A DNA stretch of 64,000 nt from Ignavibacterium sp. (GCA_018335755.1 JAGXRK010000051.1:124001-188000); one strand, 5' to 3'. Numbered from the stretch's first letter, positions 54,108 through 63,411 are shown. Notes: generated by a model from the letters alone, not told the origin. Translations and numbers: made by a program.

Positions 54108-55406
54108 ATGAAAAAACTCTTTTTTCTCTCTATCATACTCTCATTCCAAACAGTCAATTCACAGCAGTTATTTGAAGATGAGCCTGTAGTTCGTGTTAGA
54201 GTGATGAACTCAACCGCCACAATAAAAATAAATTTCTATGATGAGTGGACTCTTAGAAGCAATGAATTTCAAAAAACTTTTTCACAGGAAAATGATGAAG
54301 TTATCTTCGCAATAAAAGACGAAAATATTCTCATTAATAGTATTAAGGGTGAAACAATTCTTTCCGGAAAAAACTTCGTATTATCGGGAAGCGAAAAGGA
54401 TGCTGCGCTGAAAATTAAGGATGTTCCTTATGGTGTCGGCTGGTGGTGGGAAGGGAAAGAAGATAAAATTTACGAAGGAGAATTATTTTTTTATGTTACT
54501 GCTGAAGAAACATTTGAAGTAGTAATTGCTTTACCGCTTGAACAGTATCTTAAAGGGGTTGTTCCTTATGAGATTGGAGGAGATGCACCGCTTGAGGCTG
54601 TTAAAGCACAGGCAGTTGCAGCACGCTCCGAAGCACTGACTGCACTGCAGTCAAAAGTTTACAGTGGTGAACATTATGATCTCACTTCTGATGTTGAATG
54701 CCAGGTATATGGCGGTAATGAAAGACGAACGAAAATATCTGACCGTGCAGTTATTGAATCAAGGGGATTGGTCTTATCCGAAAATAAAATTCCGATAAGT
54801 GCTTACTATGCATCAAACTGCGGGGGGCACTCCGAACTTATACAAAATGTTTGGTCTGACAGGTTTATTTGGGAGTCTTATGCCGTATCAGATTTCGATT
54901 GGGAGGAATCCCATTCAATTGAGTTAAGTAATGATGAAAATATTCGGGAGTGGATTTTATCGAGCCCCCAATCATATTGCAATCCGTATATCTTTACAGA
55001 TCTACCGCAATGGAGTAAGAATAATTTCAGATGGCAAAGAGAATTTTTAACTGACGAAATCAGTATAATGACATCAGGCGGAAATGATAAAGGGAAGCTG
55101 CTGGAAATAAAAAGTTTAAATCGTGGTTCATCCGGGAGAATATATAAAGCGGAATTCTTTTTTGAAAAAGACACTTTGATGGTTGAGGGAGAACTTAATA
55201 TCAGGCAGATGTTTAATCCACCGCTGAGAAGCTCTGCACTCATTGTTGACAAAACGGAGGAAGGGTTTTTGATTCAGGGTGCTGGGTGGGGTCACGGTGT
55301 CGGGATGTGTCAATCAGGTGCCGTTACAATGGCAAATCTTGGAAAAACCTTCGATGTAATACTAAAGCACTACTATAAAAAAGCAGAGTTAATGAAAATT
55401 TATTGA
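54108..55406 (+). CDS. SpoIID/LytB-domain protein
   Basis: 432 residues with a signal peptide (ending NSQQ). The SpoIID domain covers about 140-430: VVIALPLEQYLKGVVPYEIG, AVKAQAVAARSEAL, AYYASNCGGHSE and the final GWGHGVGMCQSGAVTMA. The family includes lytic transglycosylases that cut bare glycan strands of peptidoglycan. Outside spore formers its members act in cell-wall remodelling or division. It is monocistronic. Confidence 0.93.
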   Translation: MKKLFFLSIILSFQTVNSQQLFEDEPVVRVRVMNSTATIKINFYDEWTLRSNEFQKTFSQENDEVIFAIKDENILINSIKGETILSGKNFVLSGSEKDAALKIKDVPYGVGWWWEGKEDKIYEGELFFYVTAEETFEVVIALPLEQYLKGVVPYEIGGDAPLEAVKAQAVAARSEALTALQSKVYSGEHYDLTSDVECQVYGGNERRTKISDRAVIESRGLVLSENKIPISAYYASNCGGHSELIQNVWSDRFIWESYAVSDFDWEESHSIELSNDENIREWILSSPQSYCNPYIFTDLPQWSKNNFRWQREFLTDEISIMTSGGNDKGKLLEIKSLNRGSSGRIYKAEFFFEKDTLMVEGELNIRQMFNPPLRSSALIVDKTEEGFLIQGAGWGHGVGMCQSGAVTMANLGKTFDVILKHYYKKAELMKIY

Positions 55407-55470
55407 TATAAAACTTTAAATTGTATAATAAACCTATCAATAAAACATTACTTGAGAGAAAATCTATTGT

Positions 55471-55728
55471 CTATTGATTTTTACTCTTAAACCTATTCAC
55501 TTCTTTTGAACGGAGGGAAAGATGTTTTGTTTTTTTTCCGCACACTCTTTTGCGCCACATTTTAAAACTAGAGGGTTTCATTTCTCTTCTCATAATATCA
55601 CGAAGATCATTTTCTTTCAGACCGAACTGAATTTCAATTGCTTCAAATGGAGTGCGGTCTTCCCACGTCATTTCAATTATTCTGGATATGTCTGATGGTG
55701 ATAAATTATTCATATTTGTTAAAACCAT
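55471..55728 (-). CDS. TIGR03643/DUF2805-family protein
   Basis: 85 residues (80 from a second Met at 55713). LSPSDISRIIEMTWEDRTPFEAIEIQFGLKENDLRDIMRREMKPSSFKMWRKRV is the full family core: a helix-turn-helix-like small protein of unknown function often found beside photolyase genes. No photolyase is in the window. It is a leftward single gene. Confidence 0.88.
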   Translation of the reverse strand: MVLTNMNNLSPSDISRIIEMTWEDRTPFEAIEIQFGLKENDLRDIMRREMKPSSFKMWRKRVCGKKTKHLSLRSKEVNRFKSKNQ

Positions 55729-55792
55729 TTTTAATAATTAATGGTTCAGAAGTTTTTGAGATTCAATAATTTGGTTTTATGATTGCTTCTTT

Positions 55793-55910
55793 GGGCTAAA
55801 GCCCTCTATTCATTTTAAATCCATAAATCAATTTTGAATAATTTTTTGAAATAGCCCCGAGTTTTAACTCGGGGTAAACAATTAAAACACCCAAACCCCA
55901 ATCTGGGTGT
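55793..55910. repeat. Cluster of three REP-like hairpins
   Basis: GGGC-TAAA-GCCC (55793-55804), CCCCGAGTT-TT-AACTCGGGG (55855-55874) and ACACCCA-N10-TGGGTGT (55887-55910) lie in tandem within the 311-bp gap between the genes at 55471 and 56040. Each looks like a short interspersed repeat. The rest of the gap shows nothing else that I can support. Confidence 0.7.
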
Positions 55911-56039
55911 CAGTCCAAACAATTATTATTTAAACTAAAGTCCCTTTTGTGGGTGGCTATTGATTAATTAAAGTAAGGAACGATTTCACAGAGCATTTTG
56001 TTATAATTTCAAACAATAACACAAGAAAAAGAGGATAAA

Positions 56040-56903
56040 ATGAAAGATAAAACAGTAATAATAACCGGCGCCAATAAAGGCATCGGTAAAGAAGCAGCAA
56101 AAGAAATTGCAAAACTTGGAGCTAAAGTTTATATGGCTTGCAGATCACTCGATTCAGCTAACCAGGCAAAGGATGAAATTATTAAAGAAACCGGCAATCC
56201 AAATGTTTTTGTAAAGCATCTTGACCTTGCTTCGACTGATTCAATTCAAAAGTTTGCTGAATCATTTAAGCAAGAAGAAAACAAGCTTGATGTGCTTATT
56301 AATAACGCAGGCTTATGGACTAAAACTAAAAAGTTAACCGACATAAATGTTGAGCAAACATTTGCAGTCAATGTTCTTGGTCATCAGCTTTTAACACAAT
56401 TACTTGTTGATGAATTGAAGAATGCTGCGCCGTCAAGAATTATAAATACAGCCTCACATTTTGCCGGCGGACTTGATATTAACGATATCAATTTCGATAA
56501 AAGAAATTACAATGAAACTCTTGCTTACAAACAGACCAAGCAGGCAAACAGAATGTTAACCCGTGAATGGGCAAGAAGACTTGAGAAAGATAATATTTCA
56601 GTTTATTCGATGACACCCGGATTTATTCCAGACACAGAATTATTCAGAGAGCAGAACCTAGCTGGAAAACTTCTACTTAAAATGTTTGCATTGATTGAAG
56701 GAAGAACAATTGAAGAAGGTGCGGATACAATTGTTTGGCTTGCATCTGCTGATAAAAGTAATGGAAGCAACGGAGGGTTTTTCAATCAGAGAAAAGAAGA
56801 AAAGTGCAAATTCAATAATCCGGAAGAAGAAAAAAGACTTTGGGATAAGTGCGAAGAATATCTTTCGGTTTCAAGAATAACTCTTGATTATATGGTAAAC
56901 TAA
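56040..56903 (+). CDS. SDR oxidoreductase, retinol-dehydrogenase-like
   Basis: 287 residues. TGANKGIGKEAAKEI (cofactor), NNAGLW, the Ser in NTASHFAGG and the pair YKQTK are the marks of a classical SDR, and the two-helix C-terminal extension resembles the retinol dehydrogenase 11-14 group. It likely uses NADPH to reduce an aldehyde or ketone. It is the only gene in its unit. Confidence 0.92.
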   Translation: MKDKTVIITGANKGIGKEAAKEIAKLGAKVYMACRSLDSANQAKDEIIKETGNPNVFVKHLDLASTDSIQKFAESFKQEENKLDVLINNAGLWTKTKKLTDINVEQTFAVNVLGHQLLTQLLVDELKNAAPSRIINTASHFAGGLDINDINFDKRNYNETLAYKQTKQANRMLTREWARRLEKDNISVYSMTPGFIPDTELFREQNLAGKLLLKMFALIEGRTIEEGADTIVWLASADKSNGSNGGFFNQRKEEKCKFNNPEEEKRLWDKCEEYLSVSRITLDYMVN

Positions 56904-56923
56904 ATATAATATACTCTGTAGTT

Positions 56924-57001
56924 CTTCGTGCCTCCTCTGCCTACCGTCAGGCAGGTCTGTGGAACTCCGTGTAATCAAATTCTTTCACGAAGAAACACGA
57001 A
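56924..57001. repeat. Palindromic interspersed element before ldh
   Basis: Outer arms CTTCGTG (56924-56930) and CACGAAG (56986-56992) enclose an inner hairpin CTGCCT (56937-56942) / AGGCAG (56949-56954). The layout is that of a small mobile repeat. It lies 30 bp before the ldh start. Confidence 0.6.
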
Positions 57002-57031
57002 AGTCCACAACGATAAAAATTTTGAGGCAAT

Positions 57032-57976
57032 ATGAAAGTAGGAATAATCGGAAGCGGAATGGTTGGTGCAACTTCAGCTTTTGCTATAATGATGCGCAAG
57101 GCTGCCAGCGACATTGTGCTTATTGATGCAAACCAAAAGCGTGCAATTGCAGAAGCTCAGGACATAATGCACGCAGTACCTTTTGCGGCGGCAACCGATA
57201 TATATGCGGGCAGCTATGAAGATCTTAAAGATGCAAAAGTAGTTGTTATTGCCGCTGGTGCAAACCAAAAACCCGGCGAAACAAGATTAATGCTTATGGA
57301 AAAAAATGCTTCAATAATGAGAGATATTATTTCCCATACAGCAGAAGTAAATCCAAATGCAATTTTTCTAGTTGCCACAAATCCTGTTGATATAATCACC
57401 CATATTTGCGTTAATATAGCTAAAGAATTCGGAATACCTTCTAGCAGAATAATCGGCAGTGGAACAACGCTTGACACTGCGCGATTCAGATCACTGCTTG
57501 GCGCTCATATTGGAGTTGACCCACAACATGTTCATGCATATGTATTAGGCGAGCACGGCGACTCTGAAGTATTGACCTGGTCAAATATAGATGTTGGTGG
57601 TGTTTCCATAGAAGATTTTATAGCACACAGAAATATTGAATTTAATGAAGAGATAAAAAACAGAATTGATGACGGAGTCCGCAATGCCGCCTATAAGATT
57701 ATTGAAGGAAAGGGTTCAACATACTATGGCGTTGCAGGTGCAATTGCTAAACTTGTTGAAATTATAAACCGCGATAATCGTGCTGTGCTGACAATCAGCG
57801 CACTTAAAGATGATGTTGAGGGAATTAAAAATGTTACTCTTTCGCTTCCTCATCTCATTGGAGGAAGCGGCGATCTTGGAGTTCTGCCAATTAAACTTAG
57901 CGTTAGAGAAAGAATGCTTCTTAAGAAAAGTGCAGAAATAATCAAAGAAAAGATTGATGAATACGAAAAAAAATGA
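57032..57976 (+). CDS. ldh: L-lactate dehydrogenase
   Basis: 314 residues, full length. The NAD-binding motif GIIGSGMVGAT is followed by D32, which selects NAD. Q79 in the specificity loop (NQKPGETR) marks a lactate and not a malate dehydrogenase. R85, R151 (DTARF) and the catalytic H175 (GEHGDSE) are in place. It interconverts pyruvate and L-lactate in fermentation. It starts a four-gene operon; its last four bases overlap the next gene. Confidence 0.95.
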   Translation: MKVGIIGSGMVGATSAFAIMMRKAASDIVLIDANQKRAIAEAQDIMHAVPFAAATDIYAGSYEDLKDAKVVVIAAGANQKPGETRLMLMEKNASIMRDIISHTAEVNPNAIFLVATNPVDIITHICVNIAKEFGIPSSRIIGSGTTLDTARFRSLLGAHIGVDPQHVHAYVLGEHGDSEVLTWSNIDVGGVSIEDFIAHRNIEFNEEIKNRIDDGVRNAAYKIIEGKGSTYYGVAGAIAKLVEIINRDNRAVLTISALKDDVEGIKNVTLSLPHLIGGSGDLGVLPIKLSVRERMLLKKSAEIIKEKIDEYEKK

Positions 57977-58593
57977 TTGAATACTTCGCCGGAATTGATG
58001 TTCAGATAAAAAGAGGCTGCTGTTATTACATTATAGATGAAAACAAAAACTATGTTGCAAGCGGCTGGATAAAAGATAATATTCCACAGTCATTCAAAGA
58101 ACTATTTTTTCAAACATGCCGCCATAATCCAAATGAACTTGCAATCGGAATTGATGCTCCACGGATGCCGATTGAAAAACTTCGCACAAGATACTTTGAT
58201 AAGACAAAAAACACGTGGATTAAGAGATCTAAAGCGAGCAATGGACGTGAATGCGAAGTGGTTATCAAATCTTACAATATTGCCAACCCGCAATGGACAA
58301 GAACTTACGAAGAATCTCCCGAATGGATGAGGCTTGGGTTTTCTGTTTTTAATTTACTCAAAGAATTTCCATTTGTTTATGAAGTCTTTCCTTCGGCTTC
58401 ATACAAAATGCTTGAAAATGAAAATGTTAAGTATGAATTGTGTTTAACTGAATTTAACTCCGGAGTTAAGGATATGTTAGATGCCTCGGTTGCTGCACTT
58501 ACAGTTTTCGAATTTGTAAATGCTCGCGGCTGCGAAGTTGGTGGTGATGACGGTTTGGGAACAATAGTACTTCCAAGAAAAATACTTTTATGA
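57973..58593 (+). CDS. DUF429 protein (RNase H-like fold)
   Basis: 206 residues. YFAGIDVQIKRGCCYYII, AIGIDAPR and VYEVFPSASYKML fit the DUF429 family of predicted RNase H-like nucleases, with the acidic residues D9, D56 and others in the usual places. It overlaps ldh by four bases and the DoxX-like gene by four bases (ATGA), so it is translationally coupled to both. A degraded second copy of its C-terminus lies at 59487-59617. Confidence 0.88.
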   Translation: MIEYFAGIDVQIKRGCCYYIIDENKNYVASGWIKDNIPQSFKELFFQTCRHNPNELAIGIDAPRMPIEKLRTRYFDKTKNTWIKRSKASNGRECEVVIKSYNIANPQWTRTYEESPEWMRLGFSVFNLLKEFPFVYEVFPSASYKMLENENVKYELCLTEFNSGVKDMLDASVAALTVFEFVNARGCEVGGDDGLGTIVLPRKILL

Positions 58594-58937
58594 ACACTCT
58601 TTATTTACTGCTCGTATTATTTTCAAGCGGTTCGTTTATTATTTACGGAAGTCTCTTGCTCGTTTCTAATAAAATGCAGAATGAATTTAAGCGTTTTGGA
58701 TTAGAAAAGTTTACAAAATTAACCGGATTTTTAGAGCTTTTAGGTGGTATCGGTTTGCTGGTTGGACTAAAGCATGGTTTAATATTGCTAATTTCCTCGG
58801 GAGGATTAGCTTTGTTGATGCTGTTGGGTTTTGGGGTAAGACTTAAAATTAAAGATGGCTTTTGGCTATCTTTTCCTTCATTCTTTTTTATGGCATTAAA
58901 TGTATTTATTTTTTTAACGCTATTTAAATTAAAATAA
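58590..58937 (+). CDS. DoxX-like membrane protein
   Basis: 115 residues with four membrane helices. The pattern NEFKRFGLEKFTKLTGFLELLGGIGLLVGL fits the DoxX-like family, whose best-known members take part in thiosulfate oxidation or redox control; most are uncharacterised. It begins inside the DUF429 gene and is followed by a second family member. Confidence 0.85.
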   Translation: MNTLYLLLVLFSSGSFIIYGSLLLVSNKMQNEFKRFGLEKFTKLTGFLELLGGIGLLVGLKHGLILLISSGGLALLMLLGFGVRLKIKDGFWLSFPSFFFMALNVFIFLTLFKLK

Positions 58938-58978
58938 TTATTTACGATTATTTTTTTTAACAATTAAAGGAGTATCAA

Positions 58979-59341
58979 ATGGAATGGATTAAAATTGCTA
59001 TTCAAATAATTATAGCGGTCTCAATTTTTAACGTTTGGTTATTAAGGTTTGGAAAGCCAACAAGCTGGCGAGGCGGAACTGCAAAAAGTATGAAAGAGGA
59101 ATTCGAAGCTTATGGTTTACCGCTTTGGTTTATGAAGGTGATAGGTTTTTTAAAGCTCACTTTTGCTTTACTTCTAATTGCAGGAATCTGGTTTCAATAT
59201 TTAATAACCCCGGCTGCAATTGGAATGGCGGTTTTAATGTTGGGCGCGATAGCAATGCATATAAAAGTTAAGGATTCGCTTGTTAAGTCTTTTCCTGCTT
59301 TTTCTTTTTTAATGCTCTCTTTGATTTTAATATTTATTTGA
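58979..59341 (+). CDS. DoxX-like membrane protein, second copy
   Basis: 120 residues with four membrane helices and the same family pattern (KSMKEEFEAYGLPLWFMKVIGFLKLTFALLLIAGIW). It shares the layout of the preceding gene but has diverged, so the two are likely ancient tandem paralogues that may form a hetero-oligomer. It has its own AAGGAG site and closes the ldh operon. Confidence 0.85.
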   Translation: MEWIKIAIQIIIAVSIFNVWLLRFGKPTSWRGGTAKSMKEEFEAYGLPLWFMKVIGFLKLTFALLLIAGIWFQYLITPAAIGMAVLMLGAIAMHIKVKDSLVKSFPAFSFLMLSLILIFI

Positions 59342-59486
59342 AGACCGCCATATCCGATTGATTTTTTAAAAGTTGTGGAAAGATTGTTTCTAAGAATTTG
59401 TTACAAATTTAATACAAATTTATTATCATAAATTTTAGTTTGAAGTATGACTGAATAACCTTATAGATAGAATAAAATATATATCC

Positions 59487-59617
59487 GACAGTTCAGTGGT
59501 TGCAATTGGTGTTTATGAATTCGTAATGAAAAATTCTGTGAAGATGGCGGTGAAGATGGATTTGGAACAATCATTCTGCCAGGAAATATTTCTTCACAAC
59601 TTTCGAGTAACAAATAA
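59487..59617 (+). pseudogene. DUF429 C-terminal remnant with a frameshift
   Basis: The frame from 59487 reads DSSVVAIGVYEF, matching DASVAALTVFEF of the intact DUF429 protein. After a -1 shift it reads RNEKFCEDGGEDGFGTIILPG, matching NARGCEVGGDDGLGTIVLP, and ends at TAA 59615. The upstream two-thirds of the gene are missing. It is a decayed second copy two genes downstream of the intact one. Confidence 0.75.
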
Positions 59618-59648
59618 AAACCCCCTCTTGAAAACACAAAGGGGGTAT
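59618..59648 (-). terminator. Terminator of the leftward porin gene
   Basis: A CCCCC tract and GGGGG tract pair around a short loop; on the minus strand GGGGG is followed by TTTTTATTTG. It lies just after the porin stop. Confidence 0.8.
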
Positions 59649-59671
59649 CAATAAAAGTTAATATAGTTTTG

Positions 59672-60694
59672 TTAAAAACCGATTTGTGCATTAACCAAAA
59701 CCCGATGTTCTTTTGGAGTTGATTTAGTCGGCACAACATAGTTTAACTGAAACTGAGAAATTTGCGAAGGCCAGAAATTCAAACCGACAATCACCTGGTC
59801 AGCCGGATCAAGATTTTTATCGAGCTTAAAGCTGTCCCATCTTACAAGTCCCTGAAAGTTATCTAAGAACATATATCCAACAGTTGCCTGATAACTGAAT
59901 GGTTTAAACTCAGAACCAACCGCAGGTTCAAACTTGCCATAAATTGCTTCAGCAGTTAAGAGCCAATTGTTATATTCAAGGCGCGTATCTCCACCAACTA
60001 AAAATCTTTTACCATTAAAGTTCGGATCTATACGACTGACGTTGACGTTTCCGTCATTGCTTTGAGCAACATTTACTGCTATTTCCAGCTTGTCATTATT
60101 ATTTGTTCCGCCGGTTATATCCGGATTAAGCGCAAGTCTTCCAGTATAAAGAAATTCGTTGTTATCATTTTGGTTGTTAGAAAACCTGTTACCGTTAAAC
60201 ACACCGGCAGCATAAGATAAAACTGTTCCGGGAATAACACCGCGAGCCTGAACACCAATTTGTCTGTTGGGAGATAACGAAGCTAATTGTGCCCTGCTAA
60301 CAAAATCAATATTTGCGGCGCTGATTAAAAACTCTCGGCTGAAGGGTGTTTTATACAGTCCTGCATCAACAACAAACGCTTTTGAAATTTTGTAATAAAT
60401 TCTTGCATCCAGAATAGCCGGCGATCCCGTGAAAGCAGTTTGCACCATATAACCGATTCCTTTATCAAACTCTCCGGAGAGTTTTAATCTGAAGTTACTA
60501 AGTTCAAATCCATTTGAACCATTCGGCTGTTCATATTGATAAAGTCCGCCAACCTGAACAAGCAAACCGATCTTTAGATACTCTTTACTGAATTCATCTT
60601 TAAATTCATCATATAGCGGATTTTCTGAATACTGTGCATAAACGAAAGAAGAACAAAATATTATTAATGAAAAAAGTTTAATGAGATTTTGCAT
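59672..60694 (-). CDS. Porin, OprP/OprO-like
   Basis: About 340 residues from ATG 60694, preceded by AGGGA; an ATG at 60718 lacks such a site. A signal peptide (ending FVYAQ) precedes a barrel with alternating strands and a terminal Phe (NAQIGF), as for outer-membrane insertion. LSNFRLKLSGEFDKGIGYMVQ, DARIYYKISKAFVVDAGLYKTPFSREFL and YLxx FQGLVRWDSF match the phosphate-selective porin O/P family. It probably allows anion diffusion. It follows a helical gene two bases away. Confidence 0.88.
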   Translation of the reverse strand: MQNLIKLFSLIIFCSSFVYAQYSENPLYDEFKDEFSKEYLKIGLLVQVGGLYQYEQPNGSNGFELSNFRLKLSGEFDKGIGYMVQTAFTGSPAILDARIYYKISKAFVVDAGLYKTPFSREFLISAANIDFVSRAQLASLSPNRQIGVQARGVIPGTVLSYAAGVFNGNRFSNNQNDNNEFLYTGRLALNPDITGGTNNNDKLEIAVNVAQSNDGNVNVSRIDPNFNGKRFLVGGDTRLEYNNWLLTAEAIYGKFEPAVGSEFKPFSYQATVGYMFLDNFQGLVRWDSFKLDKNLDPADQVIVGLNFWPSQISQFQLNYVVPTKSTPKEHRVLVNAQIGF

Positions 60695-60720
60695 TGTTTT
60701 TCCCTGGTTGTTGTTCATTT

Positions 60721-61011
60721 CTACTGTTTAATTTTATCAATTGTATTTTTAAAGGATCCGGAAATATTTCCCCAGGCATTCTCAAAACCGTCTTTAATAG
60801 ATTCCCATTTGTCTTCGCCAGCATCCTTTAATTCATCAAGTTTACTTTGTGCTTCGTCTTTTTTGCTTTTAAGTTCTTCAATCTGTTTTTGATATTTTTC
60901 TTTTACGTCAGAACCGGCTGACTTATACTTATCGCGTAATGAATCCAACTCTTTGTCCCAGTCTTTTAGTTGATTGGTGAACTTATCGATAAATGATTTT
61001 TTGTTTTCCAT
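60721..61011 (-). CDS. Small coiled-coil protein
   Basis: 96 residues from ATG 61011, which has AGAGGAAA upstream; a longer start at 61095 would extend into a palindromic repeat. Nearly all of it is charged amphipathic helix (LKDWDKELDSLRDKYKSAGSDVKEKYQKQIEELKSKKDEAQSKLDELKDAG), a long coiled coil, and the end resembles CsbD/YtxH-like stress proteins. It has no signal peptide. It lies upstream of the porin gene in an operon. Confidence 0.8.
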   Translation of the reverse strand: MENKKSFIDKFTNQLKDWDKELDSLRDKYKSAGSDVKEKYQKQIEELKSKKDEAQSKLDELKDAGEDKWESIKDGFENAWGNISGSFKNTIDKIKQ

Positions 61012-61090
61012 TGTTGTTTCCTCTTTTGATATGTTAGTTAATTTATTATTAATAGTTAGAAACTTCTGAAAAATTATTTCCAGAGCATAA

Positions 61091-61154
61091 GTCATTCCTG
61101 CAAAAGCAGGAATCTAATACAAAATCAATGGATTCCTGTTTACACGTGAATGAC
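61091..61154. repeat. REP-like element upstream of the porin operon
   Basis: Outer arms GTCATTC (61091-61097) and GAATGAC (61148-61154) enclose TTCCTGC-AAAA-GCAGGAA (61095-61112) and a second ATTCCTG. This is a 64-bp palindromic element of the interspersed repeat type. Confidence 0.65.
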
Positions 61155-61197
61155 AAACTGAATTTTTAAGAAGTTTGAGTTAGATAATTAACTTTAT

Positions 61198-62493
61198 CTA
61201 AAAATTAAAGTGAACACGTAAACCAAGCACAGAGTAATTATTGTTTGAACCCAAAGAATTCCAGACAACCTGAAAATGCGGGGAACAATAAACCCATTGG
61301 TTTATTTGATACCGTGTGTACAGCTCCAACAGTCTTTCATCCTGTAATGAATTGCCTGATGGTTTTGTTATGCCGTATGCAACGCCAATATTAATTCCCT
61401 GATCATCAATATTTTGTAAAAAACTCAATCCGGCACTCCAGGAGGACTCTATCCCATACCAATCCGATAATCCTTTGCTGTTTTTTCCGTAGCGGGCATA
61501 AACTTGATATTTGCCAAAAATTGTTTCATCAAAGCTTAATCCAAAACCAGCTGCATCATTTGCTATCGGGTGCCAATAATTATATAGATGAAGGTTTGCT
61601 TCCCATTCTGTGTTGGGTAAAATTTTTAATCCCGTTCCAATTATCTTATATACATTGTTCAGGATATCACTGCCAGAATTATTAGCGTTTGCAAAACCAA
61701 CTTGAAAATAAAACCGACCCAGGATAGTAGTTCTAAATCTTACGCCAGGGGAGTTACCAGGTACCGCAAATGCAGGGTTATTCACGAAAGGATTGCTTAA
61801 GAATTGAAGTGTTTCATCATTAGCATATTTATTATTATCGAAATAATTTGTTAAATCTATTTTACCTGCAGTAACAGTAAACAATTCATCAAAAATTGTA
61901 AACTCTCCCCAGGCTTCCAAGACCTGCAATCTATCAATTCCATCAACATCCTGTAAAGAGCCGACATCTCCATTTAACCCTGATAGGGTAGGTGTAATTT
62001 CATCAATACCATTTCCGCCAATTGCCTCTATATCAAAGAACAATAAAGTTCCGTTGCCAAAACTGGTTAATGCGAAGATATCAAACGAACTTACCGCATA
62101 GAGCTTGTTAAAATTATTTTTTAGCCCGGATTGTAATGAGGTTGTTGCACTACCATTAAACCTTAAAGCCCCCGGGCGCTCTTCAAGTGCTCTTAATAAC
62201 TCATCAATACGTTTGTTTTTGGATCTTTGGTCTTGTGGAATAATTGAAGAATCGGGTTCTTCTTTAGAATCTTTCAATTCATCAATGCTATCGGTATTTG
62301 GGCTTTTATCACTTATTGCTTTTTCCAAATCTACTCTTAGATTTTCAATCAGTAATGAAAGAGAATCGACTTTCTCTTCAAGCATTTGGATGTCTTTATT
62401 TTTTAAGGAATCATTATCCTGTGCATAGACAACGGTTGAAAAAATAATTAAAAGTAGGAAAAATAATTTACTCCCGGAATAAAAAACATTCAT
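61198..62493 (-). CDS. Carbohydrate porin, OprB-like, with coiled-coil
   Basis: 431 residues. A signal peptide (ending VVYAQ) and a coiled-coil segment (about 30-75) precede an OprB-type barrel: RFNGSATTSLQSG, LQVLEAWGEF, LFTVTAGKIDLTNYFDNNKYANDETLQFL and the terminal HFNF. OprB porins admit sugars. The periplasmic coiled coil may bind the cell wall or other porins. It is leftward and forms one unit with the barrel protein upstream or stands alone. Confidence 0.9.
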   Translation of the reverse strand: MNVFYSGSKLFFLLLIIFSTVVYAQDNDSLKNKDIQMLEEKVDSLSLLIENLRVDLEKAISDKSPNTDSIDELKDSKEEPDSSIIPQDQRSKNKRIDELLRALEERPGALRFNGSATTSLQSGLKNNFNKLYAVSSFDIFALTSFGNGTLLFFDIEAIGGNGIDEITPTLSGLNGDVGSLQDVDGIDRLQVLEAWGEFTIFDELFTVTAGKIDLTNYFDNNKYANDETLQFLSNPFVNNPAFAVPGNSPGVRFRTTILGRFYFQVGFANANNSGSDILNNVYKIIGTGLKILPNTEWEANLHLYNYWHPIANDAAGFGLSFDETIFGKYQVYARYGKNSKGLSDWYGIESSWSAGLSFLQNIDDQGINIGVAYGITKPSGNSLQDERLLELYTRYQINQWVYCSPHFQVVWNSLGSNNNYSVLGLRVHFNF

Positions 62494-62538
62494 AATTATC
62501 TACCAATATCTTAGAATATTACTAAGTTATTTAATCGT

Positions 62539-63402
62539 TTAATATCTGCTTCTTGATAAGGGAAAACCAAAAACTGCGGCAAACCTTGTGCGTTCTCCTG
62601 CATCGTTAAACCTTGCGGCAGCAGTTATCCTGATGGCATCTCTGATTAAAAAGCTTGCAGATATAAAGGCTTCATATTTTATATCTATTATTTGTAAACC
62701 ACCATCTCGTATTTCAAGAATGTTATCGGGATTAAGAACCAAACCTCCACGGAACTCAAATAAATTCAGCGGGGCAACAACTAAGCCCACGGTTCCCGAT
62801 ATATCGTCAAGTTTTGAATTATCCTTAAAATCTGCATCTGCATAAAGATTAAGTGTTTCATCAAAAAATGTTAAGCCGATACCCGCAGTGTAATTTCTAA
62901 TATAATTCAGACTATCGAAGCCTACCTCACTCAAATTTCTGGCAAGGAATCCCAAAGTGATAAAGCTTGCCGGTCTTAAAATTATACCGGCATCAAAAGA
63001 AAAGAGCTTTAAATCATAAGCAGGGTAACTTGCCATTGTATAACGGTTATTTGTTCCAATAGAAAAGTATTCATTACCTATTGAAAGATTAATGGCATAG
63101 TTTTGCAACCGGACATTGTTGATGTTATAAATGTCCTGGTATGAAATGCCAATATTATCCATGGTAAGAAAAACCGATGAATTGCCCTGTACGTTTACCT
63201 CATCGAAATCATAACCAAGAATAACTCCGTTATTATCTGGCCTTATGCTCATTGCTGCAGGATTATAGCTTGTGGAAGTTAATCCGGATGCTTCAGAAAC
63301 GAAAAATATTTTTTGCATTTCCGTCAGCCTTGTCATATCGGGCTGAGCAATGAGCAAGCCGCTATAAATTATTACTACTAAAAAAGATATTATTCTTTTC
63401 AT
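62539..63402 (-). CDS. Outer-membrane barrel protein, PorV/UPF0164-like
   Basis: 287 residues. A signal peptide (ending LIAQ) leads into a FadL-type barrel with SYNPAAMSI near the start, the mark of the UPF0164/PorV-like group, and long strands (NYAINLSIGNEYFSIG, AGIILRPASFITLGFLARN, GTVGLVVAPLNLFEFRGG). PorV is a T9SS shuttle protein, so a role in T9SS export is possible, but this copy stands outside any T9SS cluster. Other FadL-like transport roles are equally possible. Confidence 0.75.
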   Translation of the reverse strand: MKRIISFLVVIIYSGLLIAQPDMTRLTEMQKIFFVSEASGLTSTSYNPAAMSIRPDNNGVILGYDFDEVNVQGNSSVFLTMDNIGISYQDIYNINNVRLQNYAINLSIGNEYFSIGTNNRYTMASYPAYDLKLFSFDAGIILRPASFITLGFLARNLSEVGFDSLNYIRNYTAGIGLTFFDETLNLYADADFKDNSKLDDISGTVGLVVAPLNLFEFRGGLVLNPDNILEIRDGGLQIIDIKYEAFISASFLIRDAIRITAAARFNDAGERTRFAAVFGFPLSRSRY

Positions 63403-63411
63403 CTTTATCTA

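Noticed and set aside
61012-61095. N-terminal extension of the coiled-coil protein
   Set aside because: It would start in a palindromic repeat and lacks a ribosome-binding site; ATG 61011 has AGAGGAAA upstream.
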